Positions 8,322 through 19,592 are shown, numbered from the stretch's first letter. The stretch is 64,000 bases of DNA from Bradyrhizobium sp. NFR13 (GCF_900114605.1 NZ_FOTP01000001.1:1-64000), one strand, 5' to 3'. Numbers and translations: made by a program. The notes: generated from the letters alone by a model not told the origin.

Positions 8322-10006
8322 GTGCGAGATCCTCCGGAGGCGGTTTGTTGTTGACTGATGATGGGCGTGGGTTGCAGGCCACGCAAGGCGTGACGCGACA
8401 GTTTTCCGACCGCAGTGCGCGGCAAATCGTCGACGAATTCGACCATCGCCGGCAGTTCATGCTTGCCGAGCTTGCCGGTGAGAAATGCGCGCAGCTCGTC
8501 GATGGTAAACGGCGCTGCGCCACTGCGCAGCTTGATGAAGGCCTTGGCCGCTTCACCGCGATATTGGTCGACGACGCCGATCACGATCACTTCCTGCACA
8601 GAGGGGTGTTCGTAAATCGCCTGCTCGATCATCTGCGGATAGACGTTGAAGCCGCCCGAGATGATCAGGTCCTTCTTGCGATCGACCAGATAGAAGAAGC
8701 CGTCTTCATCCATGTAGCCGACATCGCCGGTGAGGAAGTGATCTCCGACGAAGGACTCCGCGGTTTCGCTTTCCCGGTTCCAATATCCCCGGGTCACATT
8801 CGGGCCCTTGATCCGGATCTCGCCGGTCTCGCCGACACCGAGCACTTTTGTGGAATCGTCGACTGCGACGATATCGAGTTCGATGCCGGGAAGCGCCAGA
8901 CCGATGGAGCCCGGCTTGTCCGGGCCACCGGGCGGATGGCTGGTGCCGGACGAACAGGTCTCGGTCATGCCCCAACCGCTCTTCAGCTTGAGGCCCGTCT
9001 TGCGCTCGAACAAGCGCGCGACCTCGACCGGCAAGGGCGCGCCGCCCGATGCAGCCGAAGCGAGCGACGACAGATCGCGCGTCTCCAGCGTCGGATCGGC
9101 CGCAATCGCGATCCACATCGTCGGCACGCCGGGAAACACGGTCGCTTTCTTCTTTTCGATATCGTTCAGCACATTAGTGACATCGAAGCGCTGATGCAGC
9201 GAGATCGTATCACCGAGGGAAAGGCGGGAAAGCAAGATCACCGTCAGCGCATAGATATGAAACAACGGCAGCACGCCGATGACGCGCTCGACACGGTTGC
9301 GCGCGGCGCGTGCCGGTGCGCCCCACATATTATAGATCGACACGGCCGAGGTCAGATTGCCGTGGCTGAGCATCGCGCCTTTCGGCAGGCCGGTGGTGCC
9401 GCCGGTATATTGCAGCAGCGCGACATCGTCCGGTGAGATTTCCGGCCACTGCGCCGGCGGCGTCACGCCCGCCGTGAAATTGCGGAAAGTGACGAAGGCG
9501 GGATTTTCCGGCAGCGGCAGTTGCGGATTGTTCACCGCGCCCCAGTCGTCATCCTCGCAGACGATCAGGCGATCGAGCAGACCCTTGTCGAGGAACTTCA
9601 GCGCCATCGGCAGCAGCGCGGCGAGATTGCTCGTCACCAACACGCGCGCGCCGGAGTCTTTCAGCTTGTGCGACAGCGCGATCTCGCCATCGAGCGGCGA
9701 CAGATGCACGAGCCGCGCGCCGGCCTTGAGCCCGCCGAAGAAATGGACCGGATGATCCGGCGTATTGCCGAGGAAAATGCCGATGGTCGAGCCGCGGCCA
9801 TAACCGGCGCGCATCAGCGCGGCAGCGATAATATCGACGCGCGCCTGCAGATCATTGAACGAGATCGGCTGATCCCGAAATTCGATGGCGGTACGGTCGC
9901 CGAATTTCTGCACCGAGTCCGCCAGCAAACCCGGCAGCGTGCCACGCGCGATCGGTGCGTCCCAGGTGACGCCCGGTGGGTAATGCTGCTCGCCGGGGTG
10001 GGTCAT
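8318..10006 (-). CDS. pimA: Dicarboxylate/fatty acid-CoA ligase (AMP-forming)
   Basis: A 562-aa acyl-CoA synthetase that activates dicarboxylic or fatty acids to CoA thioesters with ATP. The AMP-binding P-loop is YTGGTTGLPKGAMLSH. The adenylation motif is GWGMTETCSSGTSHPP, and LTGDVGYMDEDGFFYLVDRKKDLIISGGFNVYP carries the conserved Asp and hinge. The C-terminal Lys lies in PRTAVGKLSRHALR. I placed the start at 10006 (MTHPGEQHYPP). The frame stays open upstream to 10243, but that part translates the repeat at 10056-10180 and looks non-coding. It is the first gene after pimF and is coupled to pimB. Confidence 0.88.
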   Translation of the reverse strand: MTHPGEQHYPPGVTWDAPIARGTLPGLLADSVQKFGDRTAIEFRDQPISFNDLQARVDIIAAALMRAGYGRGSTIGIFLGNTPDHPVHFFGGLKAGARLVHLSPLDGEIALSHKLKDSGARVLVTSNLAALLPMALKFLDKGLLDRLIVCEDDDWGAVNNPQLPLPENPAFVTFRNFTAGVTPPAQWPEISPDDVALLQYTGGTTGLPKGAMLSHGNLTSAVSIYNMWGAPARAARNRVERVIGVLPLFHIYALTVILLSRLSLGDTISLHQRFDVTNVLNDIEKKKATVFPGVPTMWIAIAADPTLETRDLSSLASAASGGAPLPVEVARLFERKTGLKLKSGWGMTETCSSGTSHPPGGPDKPGSIGLALPGIELDIVAVDDSTKVLGVGETGEIRIKGPNVTRGYWNRESETAESFVGDHFLTGDVGYMDEDGFFYLVDRKKDLIISGGFNVYPQMIEQAIYEHPSVQEVIVIGVVDQYRGEAAKAFIKLRSGAAPFTIDELRAFLTGKLGKHELPAMVEFVDDLPRTAVGKLSRHALRGLQPTPIISQQQTASGGSRT

Positions 10007-10055
10007 GGGCAACGAACCTGAATGCTGTTCTTCGAACGAGACGAACTGCCAATGT

Positions 10056-10180
10056 TCCCTCCCCCCTTGCGGGGGAGGGTCAGGGAGGAGGGTGAACCGC
10101 AAACGACGTCGCCTGTGGACCCCCTCCTCCGGCTCCTCCCCGCCTGGCGCAGCTTCGCTGCGCTTGGGGGGAGGAGTGCA
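10056..10180. repeat. GC-rich inverted-repeat element in the pimF-pimA gap
   Basis: The 196-base gap holds two hairpins: a CCCTCCCCCC / GGGGGAGGG stem at 10057-10079, and CCTCCCCGCCTGGCG ... TTGGGGGGAGG around an AAGCTTCGCTG-like loop near 10135-10175. A related element (CTCCCCGCC / GGCGGGGAG with GAAGCGAAGCTTC inside) lies at 19537-19588. It looks like a second dispersed repeat family placed inside the operon. Confidence 0.65.
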
Positions 10181-10202
10181 GGCCGAGCCTGCGTCATCTA
10201 AC

Positions 10203-12290
<2,088 letters not shown>

Positions 12291-12331
12291 GGCATTCTCC
12301 TTGGCTACGTTTACCGGTCTGATTTTCTTAG

Positions 12332-12346
12332 TTTCGCACTGCGAAA
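12332..12346. promoter_or_regulatory. Candidate IclR-type operator between pimF and the regulator gene
   Basis: A perfect 15-base palindrome, TTTCGCA-C-TGCGAAA, lies 42 bases upstream of the pimF start and 106 bases before the divergent IclR gene. IclR regulators bind short palindromes of about this size near the genes they control. The only sizeable intergenic space between the two transcripts is here. Binding is inferred. Confidence 0.55.
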
Positions 12347-12451
12347 TTTAATTCCACATCTTGACACGGAGGGTTATTTTGAAGAGCGTCCCTTGTCAAC
12401 GAGGGCCGTGGCGCAATCGTATGAAACTGACAACACCAAATTCCGGGAAGC

Positions 12452-13318
12452 ATGAAACGTCCAGCAAAGAATGTGGCGACAGATCGCAATTTCGTCGTCG
12501 CACTGGCTCGCGGCCTGGATGTCTTGCGTGCATTTCGCCCCAATGACGGGCTTCTCGGCAATCAGGAGATTGCCGCCCGCACCAAATTGCCGAAGCCAAC
12601 CATCTCGCGATTGACTTATACACTCACGAAGTTGGGCTACCTTACACCTGTGCCACGCTTCGAGAAGTATCAGCTCGCGCCAGCAGCTATGGCCCTGGGG
12701 TATGCTGCACTTGCGAACTTGGGCGTTAAGCATCTCTCGGAATCGTTTCGTGACGAATTGATGCGGCAGACCGGCGGTGCCTGCGCAGTCGGCGCGCGCG
12801 ATCGCCTCAGCATGATCTATTTCGGACAGAGCCGATCGAGTCTTACTGTCGGCGTTCAACTCGACGTCGGCTCGCGCATTCCCATTGCAACCACGGCGAT
12901 GGGCCGTGCGTATTTCTGGGCGCTGCCGCCGGAAGAACGTGCCCAATTATTGCGCGAATTCCGCGAGCACTACGGACATCGCTGGTCGAAAATGCGCGAC
13001 GGCCTCGAACGCGCAGGCGAAATGGTCGCGCGCCACGGCTTCGTCATCTCGGCTGGCGAGTGGCAGGACGATGTCCACGCTGCCGGTGTCGCGATGACAT
13101 TGAATGACGGCACAGGTCCTTATGCCTTTAATTGCGGCGCGCCCGCGTTTCGTTTCACGGAAGAGCGCTTGCTCAACGACATTGGACCTCGGCTGTTGAC
13201 GATGGTAAGGAACATCGAAGCGGCGCTCGGGGGAGCAGCTGCGCCACAATCAAAAAAACTCGACGGCAAAAAAATCAGATCAGGAGGGAAAGTTGCACGT
13301 ATTGTTGAAGGACTCTGA
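12452..13318 (+). CDS. IclR-family transcriptional regulator (probable pim/transport regulator)
   Basis: A 288-aa regulator. The N-terminal winged helix includes NQEIAARTKLPKPTISRLTYTLTKLGYL (about residues 37-64). The IclR effector domain spans ~95-265, with IPIATTAMGRAYFWALPPEERAQLL and the conserved G-x-x-x-R/D-rich core (GFVISAGEWQDDVHAAGVAM). The C-terminal ~25 residues are Lys/Gly-rich. It is divergent from pimF and 63 bases upstream of livG, so it probably senses the substrate or a CoA-ester and controls both sides; this is inferred from position. Confidence 0.88.
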   Translation: MKRPAKNVATDRNFVVALARGLDVLRAFRPNDGLLGNQEIAARTKLPKPTISRLTYTLTKLGYLTPVPRFEKYQLAPAAMALGYAALANLGVKHLSESFRDELMRQTGGACAVGARDRLSMIYFGQSRSSLTVGVQLDVGSRIPIATTAMGRAYFWALPPEERAQLLREFREHYGHRWSKMRDGLERAGEMVARHGFVISAGEWQDDVHAAGVAMTLNDGTGPYAFNCGAPAFRFTEERLLNDIGPRLLTMVRNIEAALGGAAAPQSKKLDGKKIRSGGKVARIVEGL

Positions 13319-13381
13319 CAACCTTCATCGTCGTGACCTGCGCAAGACATCGCCGCAGCAGACGATCGAGGGTCGCCGCAC

Positions 13382-14194
13382 ATGATGCAGGCACAACTTG
13401 CAGAGCGCGCGCCTGTTACATCGACGGCTCCGCTGCTTTCGGTTCGCGACGTCAGCGTCGTGTTCGGCGGCATCATCGCGTTGAACGGCGTCTCGTTCGA
13501 CATGCAGAAGGGTCACATCCTCGGCCTCATCGGACCGAACGGCGCAGGCAAGACCACGCTGTTCAACTGCCTCAGCCGGCTCTACCAGCCGAGCAAGGGC
13601 GACATCCTGATGGAAGGCCAGACGATCCTGAATCGCCCGGCGCACAAGATCTCCGAGATCGGTATCGGCCGCACCTTCCAGAACGTCGCGCTGTTTCCGA
13701 ACCTGACCGTGCGGGACAATGTCCGCGTCGGCAAACATGCGCGCACCAACAGCGACATCATCAGCGACTCGCTGAAACTGCCATGGGTCCGATCGGGCGA
13801 AGCTGCGATCAACAAGGACGTCAACGACATCCTTGATTATCTCGATCTGCACAGCGTCGCCGATACGATCGTCAGCGGATTGCCGTTCGGCACGCAGAAG
13901 CGCGTCGAACTCGCGCGCGCGCTCGCCGCCGAACCGAAGATCCTGCTGCTCGACGAACCCGCAGGCGGCCTCAATCATGAGGAAGTCTACATCCTCGGCG
14001 ACCTGATCCGCCGCATCCGCGACGATCGAGGCGTGACGGTTCTCCTGGTCGAGCATCACATGGGTCTCGTGATGTCGATCGCCGACCACGTGGTCGCGCT
14101 GAATTTCGGCAAGAAACTCGCTGAAGGCACACCCGCTGCCGTCCAGAAAGACCCTGCTGTGATCAAGGCCTATCTGGGAGACAAAGACTCATGA
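13382..14194 (+). CDS. livG: Branched-chain-type ABC transporter ATPase 1 (LivG-like)
   Basis: A 270-aa HAAT-family ATPase. Walker A is GPNGAGKTT (residues 51-59), the signature region is GLPFGTQKRVELARAL in the LivG style, and Walker B is ILLLDEPAGGLNHEE. LIRRIRDDRGVTVLLVEHHMGLVMSIADHV is the switch His region. It energises uptake together with LivF. The stop overlaps the livF start (ATGA). Two adjacent ATGs exist at 13382 and 13385. Although liv-like, its position beside pim suggests dicarboxylates or fatty acids rather than amino acids as cargo. Confidence 0.9.
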   Translation: MMQAQLAERAPVTSTAPLLSVRDVSVVFGGIIALNGVSFDMQKGHILGLIGPNGAGKTTLFNCLSRLYQPSKGDILMEGQTILNRPAHKISEIGIGRTFQNVALFPNLTVRDNVRVGKHARTNSDIISDSLKLPWVRSGEAAINKDVNDILDYLDLHSVADTIVSGLPFGTQKRVELARALAAEPKILLLDEPAGGLNHEEVYILGDLIRRIRDDRGVTVLLVEHHMGLVMSIADHVVALNFGKKLAEGTPAAVQKDPAVIKAYLGDKDS

Positions 14195-14904
14195 CCGCGC
14201 TGCTTCACGTAAAAGACCTGCGTGCGTATTACGGCCAGGTCCAGGCGCTGCACGGCCTCGAATTCGACCTGCAGGAAGGCAGCCTGACCACGCTTCTCGG
14301 CGCCAATGGCGCCGGCAAGACCACCACGCTGCGCTCGATCTGCAACATGATCCGCTCGACCGGCTCGATCGAGTTCGAAGGCAAGAAGCTCGACAACAAA
14401 TCGACCGAAAGCATCGTGCGGCTGGGCATCGCCCATGTTCCGCAGGGCCGCGGCACCTTCACCACCATGACGGTGGAAGAGAACCTGCAGCTCGGCGCCA
14501 TCAGCCGCAAGGACATCAAGGCGATCGGTGACGACATCGAGCGCATGTATGCCCACTTCCCGGTGCTCAAGCAGCGCCATACCCAGCAGGCCGGCACGCT
14601 CTCCGGCGGTGAACAGCAGATGCTCGCGGTTGCCCGCGCGCTGATGCTGCGTCCCCGCCTGATGCTGCTGGACGAGCCATCCTTCGGCCTCGCGCCGCTG
14701 ATCGTGCGGGATCTGTTCAAGATCCTCGGCAAGATCAACCGCGAGGACAAGGTCTCGATCCTGGTCGTCGAACAGAACGCACAACTCGCGCTCGAACTCG
14801 CCGACAAGGCCTATGTCATCGAAACAGGACGCATCGTGATGTCCGGCACCGCCGACGAGATCGCGAACAACGAAGACGTCCGTAAATCGTATCTGGGATA
14901 TTGA
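14191..14904 (+). CDS. livF: Branched-chain-type ABC transporter ATPase 2 (LivF-like)
   Basis: A 237-aa ATPase. Walker A is GANGAGKTTT (about residues 33-42), signature LSGGEQQMLAVARAL, Walker B LMLLDEPSFGLAP, and H-loop region VSILVVEQNAQLALELAD. The last residues KSYLGY are typical of LivF. It overlaps livG by four bases and lies 10 bases before the LivH-like permease gene. Confidence 0.92.
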   Translation: MTALLHVKDLRAYYGQVQALHGLEFDLQEGSLTTLLGANGAGKTTTLRSICNMIRSTGSIEFEGKKLDNKSTESIVRLGIAHVPQGRGTFTTMTVEENLQLGAISRKDIKAIGDDIERMYAHFPVLKQRHTQQAGTLSGGEQQMLAVARALMLRPRLMLLDEPSFGLAPLIVRDLFKILGKINREDKVSILVVEQNAQLALELADKAYVIETGRIVMSGTADEIANNEDVRKSYLGY

Positions 14905-14914
14905 GGGGGCGGCC

Positions 14915-15793
14915 ATGGAACTCTTTACCAATCAAGTCCTGGCTGGCATCGCCACCGGCGCGATCTACGCCTGTATGGCGCTCGCGGTCGTGATGATCTA
15001 CCAGGCGATCGACCACCTGAACTTCGCCCAAGGCGAAATGGCGATGTTCTCGACCTTCGTCGCCTGGCAGATGATGCAGTGGGGCATGCCCTATTGGGGC
15101 GCATTCGCGCTCACGCTGATCTTCTCCTTTGTCGGCGGCATCGTCATCGAACGGGCTTTGTTCAAGCCGCTCGCCAAGGCACCGGTGCTGACCCACGTCG
15201 CCGGCTTCATCGCGCTGTTCGCCATCATCAACAGCGTCGCGGGCCTGACCTGGGACTTCACCATCAAGCAGTTCCCCTCGCCGTTCGGTTCGTCGCCATT
15301 CCTCGGCAGCCAGCTGATCTCGACGCATCAGGCCGGCATGATCGGCGTGACGCTGGTGCTGCTGGTCCTGCTGTTCATCTTCTTCCGCTACACCCGCGTC
15401 GGTCTCGCCATGCGTGCCGCCGCCACCTTGCCTGAATCGGCACGGCTGGTCGGTATCAACACGTCATGGATGATCGCACTCGGCTGGGGCATGGCTGCCG
15501 CGATCGGTTCGATCGCCGGCATGCTGATCGCACCTGTGGTGTTCCTTGAGCCCAACATGATGGGCGGCGTCCTGATCTATGGATTTGCCGCAGCCGTTGT
15601 CGGCGGTCTGTCGAGCCCGCTCGGCGCCGTCATTGGCGGGTTCCTTGTCGGCGTCTTCGAGAACCTCGTCGGCACCTATATCCCGGGTGTCGGTAACGAG
15701 CTGAAGCTGCCCATCGCGCTGGCGCTGATCATCACCGTGCTGGTCGTCAAGCCCAATGGCCTGTTCGGCCGCACCATCGTGAAGCGAGTTTGA
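14915..15793 (+). CDS. livH: Branched-chain-type ABC transporter permease (LivH-like)
   Basis: A 292-aa inner-membrane protein with about eight hydrophobic segments. The LivH N-terminal signature is TNQVLAGIATGAIYACMALA, followed by IDHLNFAQGEMAMFSTF. The cytoplasmic loop ARLVGINTSWMIALGWGMAAAIGSIAGML is the ATPase-contact region. It pairs with the LivM-like permease. Its stop lies just before the livM start. Confidence 0.92.
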   Translation: MELFTNQVLAGIATGAIYACMALAVVMIYQAIDHLNFAQGEMAMFSTFVAWQMMQWGMPYWGAFALTLIFSFVGGIVIERALFKPLAKAPVLTHVAGFIALFAIINSVAGLTWDFTIKQFPSPFGSSPFLGSQLISTHQAGMIGVTLVLLVLLFIFFRYTRVGLAMRAAATLPESARLVGINTSWMIALGWGMAAAIGSIAGMLIAPVVFLEPNMMGGVLIYGFAAAVVGGLSSPLGAVIGGFLVGVFENLVGTYIPGVGNELKLPIALALIITVLVVKPNGLFGRTIVKRV

Positions 15794-15795
15794 TC

Positions 15796-16824
15796 ATGAG
15801 CACCGTTCAAGACGTCTCCGCCGCTCCCGCGGTCGCTGCCGTTCCCAAGAAAGCAATGGCGCTCGGCCCGATGGCATCGCTGATCATTCTGGCGCTGCTC
15901 ATCGTCACGCCGCTGTTCGTGAAGAACTTCATCATCTTCCAGATGACGATGTGGCTGATCTATGCCATCGCGGTTCTCGCACTGAACATCCTGACCGGCG
16001 CCAGCGGCCAGTTCTCGCTCGGCCAGAGCGCATTTTACGCCCTCGGCGCCTATACGTCGGCAATCCTGATGGAACATGTCGGCGTCAACTACGCACTGAC
16101 GCTCCCTGTGGCTGGTCTGGTTTGCTTCATCGCCGGCTTCCTGTTCGGCCTGCCCGCGCTGCGGCTGTCCGGCATCTATCTCGCGCTAGCGACCTTCGCC
16201 CTCGCGGTGGCGATGCCGCAGCTCTTGAAGCTTGGCGTGTTCGAACACTGGACCGGCGGCGTGCAGGGCCTCGTCGTCACCAAGCCTGACGCACCGGAGA
16301 TCTTCGCTTCGATGGGTCTGAAGGTGTCGCAGGATATGTGGCTGTACTTCTTCACCCTCGCGGTCACGATCGTGATCTACCTCCTCTCGGTCAATCTGCT
16401 GAAGTCGCGGTCGGGCCGGGCGATGATGGCGATCCGTGACAACGAAATCGCCGCCTCGGCGATGGGTGTGGACGTCTCGCTCTACAAGACGCTGGCCTTC
16501 GGCGTCAGCGCCGGCATTACCGGCGTTGCCGGCGGTCTCGGCGCCATCGCCGTGCAGTTCGTGGCGCCGGATGGCTACACCATCCAGCTCGCCATCGCGC
16601 TGTTCCTCGGCATGGTGGTTGGCGGCGTCGGCTGGCTTCCCGGCTCGCTCGCCGGCGCGGCCTTCATCGTCTTCGTTCCGAATATCGCGGAACACATTTC
16701 GAAGGGTCTGTCTGGCGCCGTGTTTGGCGTCATCCTGATCATCATCATCTTCCTGCTCCCGAACGGGGCCAGGCAACTCGCCTATGGGGCACAAAGCCTG
16801 ATCGGCAAACTACGTAAACACTGA
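15796..16824 (+). CDS. livM: Branched-chain-type ABC transporter permease (LivM-like)
   Basis: A 342-aa permease with about nine to ten membrane segments. It has the LivM motif LNILTGASGQFSLGQSAFYALGAYTSA (about residues 58-84) and the coupling loop RAMMAIRDNEIAASAMGVDVSLYKTLAFGVSA. I prefer ATG 15796, three bases past the livH stop. A TTG at 15790 overlapping that stop would add two residues. Confidence 0.9.
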   Translation: MSTVQDVSAAPAVAAVPKKAMALGPMASLIILALLIVTPLFVKNFIIFQMTMWLIYAIAVLALNILTGASGQFSLGQSAFYALGAYTSAILMEHVGVNYALTLPVAGLVCFIAGFLFGLPALRLSGIYLALATFALAVAMPQLLKLGVFEHWTGGVQGLVVTKPDAPEIFASMGLKVSQDMWLYFFTLAVTIVIYLLSVNLLKSRSGRAMMAIRDNEIAASAMGVDVSLYKTLAFGVSAGITGVAGGLGAIAVQFVAPDGYTIQLAIALFLGMVVGGVGWLPGSLAGAAFIVFVPNIAEHISKGLSGAVFGVILIIIIFLLPNGARQLAYGAQSLIGKLRKH

Positions 16825-16830
16825 GGACCT

Positions 16831-18060
16831 ATGAACTGCAGAAACTTTCTGCGCACCGCCGCGCTCTCGAGCGCGGCGTTTGCGTTTATCGCCTTCTCAA
16901 CTTCCGCGAATGCCCAGAAGAAATACGACACCGGGGCGAGCGATACCGAGATCAAGATCGGCAACATCATTCCCTACAGCGGACCCGCATCCGCCTACGG
17001 CATCATCGGGAAGATGGAAGAAGCCTACTTCAAGATGATCAACGATCAGGGCGGCATCAATGGCCGCAAGATCACCTTCGTCAGCTATGACGACGCCTAT
17101 AGCCCGGCCAAGGCCGTGGAACAGACCCGCAAGCTCGTCGAATCCGACGAAGTGCTGTTCGTGTTCGGTCCGCTCGGCACGCCGTCGAACACGGCGATCC
17201 TGAAATACCTGAACGCCAAGAAGGTGCCGCAGCTGTTCGTCGCCACCGGCGCGACCAAGTTCGGCGAATACAAGACCGCGCCATGGACCATGGGTTGGCA
17301 GCCGGCCTATCAGAGCGAAGGCCGCATCTTCGCGCAATATGCGATGACCGAACGCCCGAGCGGCAAGATCGCCGTGCTGTATCAGAACGACGACATGGGC
17401 AAGGACATGCTCAAGGGCCTCAAGGACGGGCTCGGCGACAAGGCTTCGATGGTCGTCGCCGAGGACGGTTATGAAGTCTCCGAGCCGACCATCGACTCGC
17501 ACATCGTCAAGCTGAAGGCTTCGGGTGCCGACATCTTCCTCTCGATCTCGACGCCGAAATTCGCGGCGCAGGCGATCAAGAAGGTGGCCGAGATCGGCTG
17601 GAAGCCGATGTACTTCCAGAGCAATGTCGGCTCCTCCGTCGGCGCGGTGATGCGTCCGGCGGGCATCGATAATTCCCAGGGCGTGCTGTCGCTGGCCTAT
17701 GCCAAAGATGCCATCGATCCGCAGTGGAAGGACGACGAGGGCATGAAGAAGTATCTGGATTTCCTGGCGAAGTACGCCCCCTTCGCCAACCCGGCCGAAA
17801 GCTCGGCTGCTTATGGCTACGGCCAGGCGCAGACCGTCGTGCAGGTGCTCAAGCAGGCCGGCGACGACCTGACCCGCGCCAACATCATGAAACAGGCCGC
17901 CAGCCTGAAGGACTTCGCACCCGACACGCTGCTGCCGGGCGTCAAGATCAACACCTCGGCGACCGATTTCTATCCGATCGAGCAGCTGCGCATGATGCGC
18001 TTCACCGGCGAGAAGTGGGACGTGTTCGGCCCGCCGATCGACAGCAAGCTCGGCGGCTAA
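16831..18060 (+). CDS. Periplasmic substrate-binding protein 1 (LivK-like)
   Basis: A 409-aa type I periplasmic binding protein. The signal peptide (residues ~1-28, ending SANA) precedes QKKYDTGASDTEIKIGNIIPYSGPASAYG. This is the usual start of the Peripla_BP_6 group that serves Liv-like importers for aromatic and fatty or dicarboxylic acids. GAGG lies 6 bases before ATG 16831 and the gene is six bases after livM. A second copy of the same length follows at 18301. Confidence 0.9.
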   Translation: MNCRNFLRTAALSSAAFAFIAFSTSANAQKKYDTGASDTEIKIGNIIPYSGPASAYGIIGKMEEAYFKMINDQGGINGRKITFVSYDDAYSPAKAVEQTRKLVESDEVLFVFGPLGTPSNTAILKYLNAKKVPQLFVATGATKFGEYKTAPWTMGWQPAYQSEGRIFAQYAMTERPSGKIAVLYQNDDMGKDMLKGLKDGLGDKASMVVAEDGYEVSEPTIDSHIVKLKASGADIFLSISTPKFAAQAIKKVAEIGWKPMYFQSNVGSSVGAVMRPAGIDNSQGVLSLAYAKDAIDPQWKDDEGMKKYLDFLAKYAPFANPAESSAAYGYGQAQTVVQVLKQAGDDLTRANIMKQAASLKDFAPDTLLPGVKINTSATDFYPIEQLRMMRFTGEKWDVFGPPIDSKLGG

Positions 18061-18120
18061 AACCCCATCGCTTCTCCGCAGGGCGACGCTTCTTTTCGCA
18101 CTGCGGAGAATGGTACCTAA

Positions 18121-18142
18121 CCGCCACATTTCCGAATGGCGG
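18121..18142. other. Small hairpin upstream of the terminator between the two binding-protein genes
   Basis: CCGCCA and TGGCGG form a 6-bp stem around CATTTCCGAA. It lies 25 bases before the stronger terminator and may assist it; no other role is visible. Confidence 0.4.
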
Positions 18143-18166
18143 AACATTAAAACTACTTAATAAAAC

Positions 18167-18203
18167 AGCCCCTTACGACGAAAGTCGTGAGGGGCTTTTT
18201 CTT
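18167..18203 (+). terminator. Rho-independent terminator after binding-protein gene 1
   Basis: A 13-bp stem (AGCCCCTTACGAC against GTCGTGAGGGGCT, one G-T pair) with a GAAA tetraloop is followed by TTTTTCTT. It should end or weaken the liv-like operon before the second binding-protein gene, which would then need its own promoter or depend on read-through. Confidence 0.9.
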
Positions 18204-18300
18204 GATAGTTGCAGCGGAAGAGTATTCAATCCGGCGCGCCGCAGCATTCATTAAAAACAAGAATACGCGCGGCTTTATCAAGAGATCAGGGAGATCAGAA

Positions 18301-19530
18301 ATGCCTTCGTTCAGCTCGCGTGCAATGTCGTTCACGGTTGCCGCAGCCCTCAGTGCGGCCCTCAGCAGTACAGCCTTCGCCCAGAAAAAATACGACACCG
18401 GCGCTAGTGATACCGAGATCAAGATCGGCAACATCATGCCCTATAGCGGCCCGGCTTCGGCCTATGGCGTGATTGGCAAGATGGAAGAAGCCTATTTCAA
18501 GATGATCAACGATCAGGGCGGCATCAACGGCCGCAAGATCAATTACATCACCTATGACGACGGCTACTCACCGCCCAAGGCCGTGGAACAGGCGCGCAAG
18601 CTCGTCGAGAGCGACGAAGTGCTGTTCATCGCCAGTTCGCTCGGAACCCCGTCGAACTCCGCCATTCAGAAATACATGAATGCCAAGAAAGTCCCGCAGC
18701 TGTTCGTGGCCACCGGTGCGACCAAGTTCGGGGACTACAAGGACTTCCCCTGGACCATGGGCTGGCAGCCTGCCTATCAGAGCGAATCCAGGATCTACGC
18801 GGCCTATCTGCTGAAGGAAAAGCCCGACGCCAAGATCGCGATCATGTATCAGAACGACGATTTCGGTAAGGACATGCTGAAGGGTCTGAAAGACGGTCTC
18901 GGCAGCAAGGCGGCATCGATGATCGTCGCCGAGGAAAGCTATGAAGTGTCGGAGCCGACCATCGAGTCCCACATCGTCAAGGTGAAGGCGACCAATGCCG
19001 ACACCTTCGTCAGCTTCACCACGCCGAAATTCGCCGCGCAGGCGATCAAGAAAGTGGCGGAGCTCGGCTGGAAGCCGACCTACATCCAGAGCAATGTCGG
19101 CGCGTCCGTCGGCAGCGTGATGAAGCCGGCTGGTTATGAAATCGCCCAGGGCATCCTGTCGGCGAACTACGCCAAGGACGGCGCCGATTCCAGCTGGGAC
19201 AATGACGAGGGCATGAAGAAATTCTACGCCTTCCTCGCCAAATACGCCCCCGGCATGGACAAGAACGACGGCTCGGTCGTCTATGGCTACGGCCAGGCGC
19301 AGACCATCGTTCAGGTCCTCAAGCAGGCCGGTGACAACCTGACCCGCGCGAACATCATGAAGGAAGCGGCGAACCTCAAGAACTTCGCGCCCGACACATT
19401 GCTCCCCGGCGTGACGATCTCGACCTCGCCGACTGACTTCTACCCGATCGAGCAACTGCAGATGCAGCGCTTCAAGGGCGAGAAGTGGGAGCTGTTCGGC
19501 CCGATCATCGCGGGCAAGATCGAAGGCTGA
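18301..19530 (+). CDS. Periplasmic substrate-binding protein 2, paralogue of the preceding gene
   Basis: A 409-aa binding protein nearly identical in layout to the 16831-18060 product. Both share QKKYDTGASDTEIKIGN at the mature start, MEEAYFKMINDQGGINGRKI, and C-terminal DTLLPGV-I-TS-TDFYPIEQL. I chose ATG 18301, which follows GGGAGATCAGAA and starts a normal signal peptide (MPSFSSRAMSFTVAAALSAAL, cut near TAFA). The frame is open upstream to 18187, but that part reads through the terminator and looks non-coding. It probably offers a different ligand range to the same permease. Confidence 0.92.
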   Translation: MPSFSSRAMSFTVAAALSAALSSTAFAQKKYDTGASDTEIKIGNIMPYSGPASAYGVIGKMEEAYFKMINDQGGINGRKINYITYDDGYSPPKAVEQARKLVESDEVLFIASSLGTPSNSAIQKYMNAKKVPQLFVATGATKFGDYKDFPWTMGWQPAYQSESRIYAAYLLKEKPDAKIAIMYQNDDFGKDMLKGLKDGLGSKAASMIVAEESYEVSEPTIESHIVKVKATNADTFVSFTTPKFAAQAIKKVAELGWKPTYIQSNVGASVGSVMKPAGYEIAQGILSANYAKDGADSSWDNDEGMKKFYAFLAKYAPGMDKNDGSVVYGYGQAQTIVQVLKQAGDNLTRANIMKEAANLKNFAPDTLLPGVTISTSPTDFYPIEQLQMQRFKGEKWELFGPIIAGKIEG

Positions 19531-19536
19531 GTTTCT

Positions 19537-19588
19537 GATCTCTCCCCGCCCCCGGTTGAAGCGAAGCTTCACCAGGCGGGGAGAGATC
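19537..19588. terminator. Inverted repeat between convergent genes (bidirectional terminator / repeat element)
   Basis: A perfect 14-bp inverted repeat (GATCTCTCCCCGCC / GGCGGGGAGAGATC) encloses GGTTGAAGCGAAGCTTCACC. It fills the 62-base gap between the stop of binding protein 2 and the convergent stop at 19593. It resembles the element at 10056-10180. Confidence 0.7.
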
Positions 19589-19592
19589 GAGA

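Noticed and set aside
18187-18300. N-terminal extension of binding protein 2
   Set aside because: It would be translated from within the terminator region and would bury the signal peptide.
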